Below are positions 5,379 through 6,263 of a stretch of DNA of 6,263 nucleotides, one piece after another (position 1 is the first letter of the stretch; the number at the start of each line of letters is the position of its first letter). The notes beneath the pieces are model-generated. The model was not told the origin of the DNA, did no database searches, and saw only the letters and a list, made by a program, of their open reading frames with translations. Origin of the DNA: Candidatus Dadabacteria bacterium UBA2774. Lineage in GTDB: Bacteria; Desulfobacterota_D; UBA1144; Nemesobacterales; UBA2774. Where the stretch lies: contig DEIM01000051.1 of assembly GCA_002352485.1 (NCBI GenBank), forward strand, positions 1-6,263, read 5' to 3'. The translations under genes were made by a program, and so were the position numbers.

Positions 5379-6263
5379 CTATACGGGCAATACCAGCTTC
5401 TTTGACTGAAAGACAATTCTCCAATCAAGTGTTTCGGACGATATAATCTCTGCCGTATTTTCTGCTATTAAAGCCATTTCACCATATTTAGTAGTAAAAT
5501 TCGAACTATCGAGCTCTTCCTTTATATCCTTTAGCTTAGCGCTCATTGCGTGGGAGCGCTTGGCAATCTGCTCAAACTCACCCTGTGTCCTTATGCCGTA
5601 AAACGCAGCTCCAAAGGCCGGAAACACTGCGGCGCACAGAGTGAGCCACTCAGATGAAAACGGAAAATGCAGAAGAACCGCAATGAGGGTCAAAATAAAT
5701 AAAGCATTACCCAGATAATGAAGCCTATTATGTATTTTATGGAATCTTGGATAGTTCTTCTCGTGATATTCTATCTGCCCCTTAATCTCACGCTCAGACA
5801 AAAGTGAGCGGTAAGACTCCAGATACTCCTTATTAATTCTTGCACTTACGATTCCCAGGTGACGCACAATTGCCCTGTAATGCCAATTGACCCAAGTATT
5901 CCTGGGATCACCGTGAGTGTCGTGAGCCGGGACTCTGAACGCCGGGGTGGTTAATCCGAGCGGCGCAAGGAACCTAAGCTGTCTTATTTCCTCTGATAAT
6001 AGTCTGTAGTCAATCCATCTTTCATGCCAATTCTTTTGGTTCCCGATTCTGGTAATGACCAATATCGATACGATAATAAGGAGCTCGATAACAATCCATA
6101 TTTTTTCATAGGAAGGAACGCTCACGGCTAAAAGAGCAAATAATACGGCAAGCCCCGCCAACATATAGTTTGTAACAAACGAGCTCCTGTAGACATTTGA
6201 GTAATAATTCGCAAGATTATCCGCCCAGCTGTAATGAAGGAGAAGTTTCTCGTCCACCTGCTC
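5379..6263 (-). CDS. Multi-pass membrane protein, SLATT-like, N-terminus cut by window edge
   Basis: The reading frame is open to the right edge and ends at a TAG at 5379-5381. A GTG at 6257 could start a 292-residue product, but the frame stays open upstream of it and no ribosome site is visible, so the real protein is probably longer at its N-terminus. Numbering from that GTG, hydrophobic segments lie at about 28-47, 53-70, 182-197 and 204-222, forming two hairpins. Distinctive blocks in the cytosolic parts are WHERWIDYR (77-85), LRFLAPLG (94-101), GDPRNTWVNWHYRAI (116-130), RTQGEFEQIAKRS (223-235) and DWRIVFQ (278-284). I have the impression of a recurring bacterial family with these blocks but cannot name it. 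Paired helices flanked by conserved charged helices recall SLATT-type membrane effectors; that is resemblance, not assignment. It lies 55 bases upstream of the TIR gene on the same strand, so a joint transcript and function are likely. Confidence 0.85.
   Translation of the reverse strand, partial: EQVDEKLLLHYSWADNLANYYSNVYRSSFVTNYMLAGLAVLFALLAVSVPSYEKIWIVIELLIIVSILVITRIGNQKNWHERWIDYRLLSEEIRQLRFLAPLGLTTPAFRVPAHDTHGDPRNTWVNWHYRAIVRHLGIVSARINKEYLESYRSLLSEREIKGQIEYHEKNYPRFHKIHNRLHYLGNALFILTLIAVLLHFPFSSEWLTLCAAVFPAFGAAFYGIRTQGEFEQIAKRSHAMSAKLKDIKEELDSSNFTTKYGEMALIAENTAEIISSETLDWRIVFQSKKLVLPV

Noticed and set aside
4964..5446. Plus-strand 160-codon open frame spanning the TIR start and the end of the upstream gene
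   Set aside because: It is antisense to the TIR domain and the adjacent gene, with no recognisable domain or ribosome site.

Overview
The window suggests a Gram-negative bacterium of moderate GC content. The signs are a secreted protein with a classical Sec signal peptide, a YpfJ-type zinc peptidase, a DAACS-type carboxylate symporter, and a transmembrane protein whose outer half is cysteine-rich. I cannot place it in a lineage from the sequence alone. There are six protein-coding genes and no RNA gene, insertion sequence, CRISPR array or attachment site that I could see. No gene-free stretch exceeds about 220 bases. Both edges cut through a gene.

Left to right: (1) A minus-strand gene runs off the left edge. 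It encodes a PP-loop ATP-pyrophosphatase of the DUF71/Dph6-like family. (2) Divergent from it is a plus-strand YpfJ-type membrane-anchored neutral zinc metallopeptidase. (3) Converging on that, 28 bases away, is a minus-strand dicarboxylate/acidic amino acid:cation symporter. (4) A 219-base AT-rich divergent spacer carries candidate promoters in both directions and a small dyad. It leads to a plus-strand exported protein resembling DUF3108. (5) On the minus strand at the right is an apparent two-gene transcription unit. The upstream gene is cut by the right edge and encodes a membrane protein with four predicted transmembrane segments. The downstream gene, 55 bases after it, encodes a TIR-domain protein with one transmembrane helix and a tandem pair of cysteine-rich DUF4189-type domains.

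Genes 1 to 4 look like ordinary chromosomal functions and show no obvious shared pathway. The last two are the interesting part. The TIR protein has a receptor-like layout: a cytosolic TIR domain that keeps the candidate catalytic glutamate, a single membrane helix with a charge pattern favouring N-in/C-out, and two extracytoplasmic domains with six cysteines each in identical spacing. Next to it is a multi-pass membrane protein reminiscent of the SLATT-type effectors associated with nucleotide-signalling and TIR systems. A membrane-located sensing or defence module that uses NAD-related signalling is a reasonable but untested inference.
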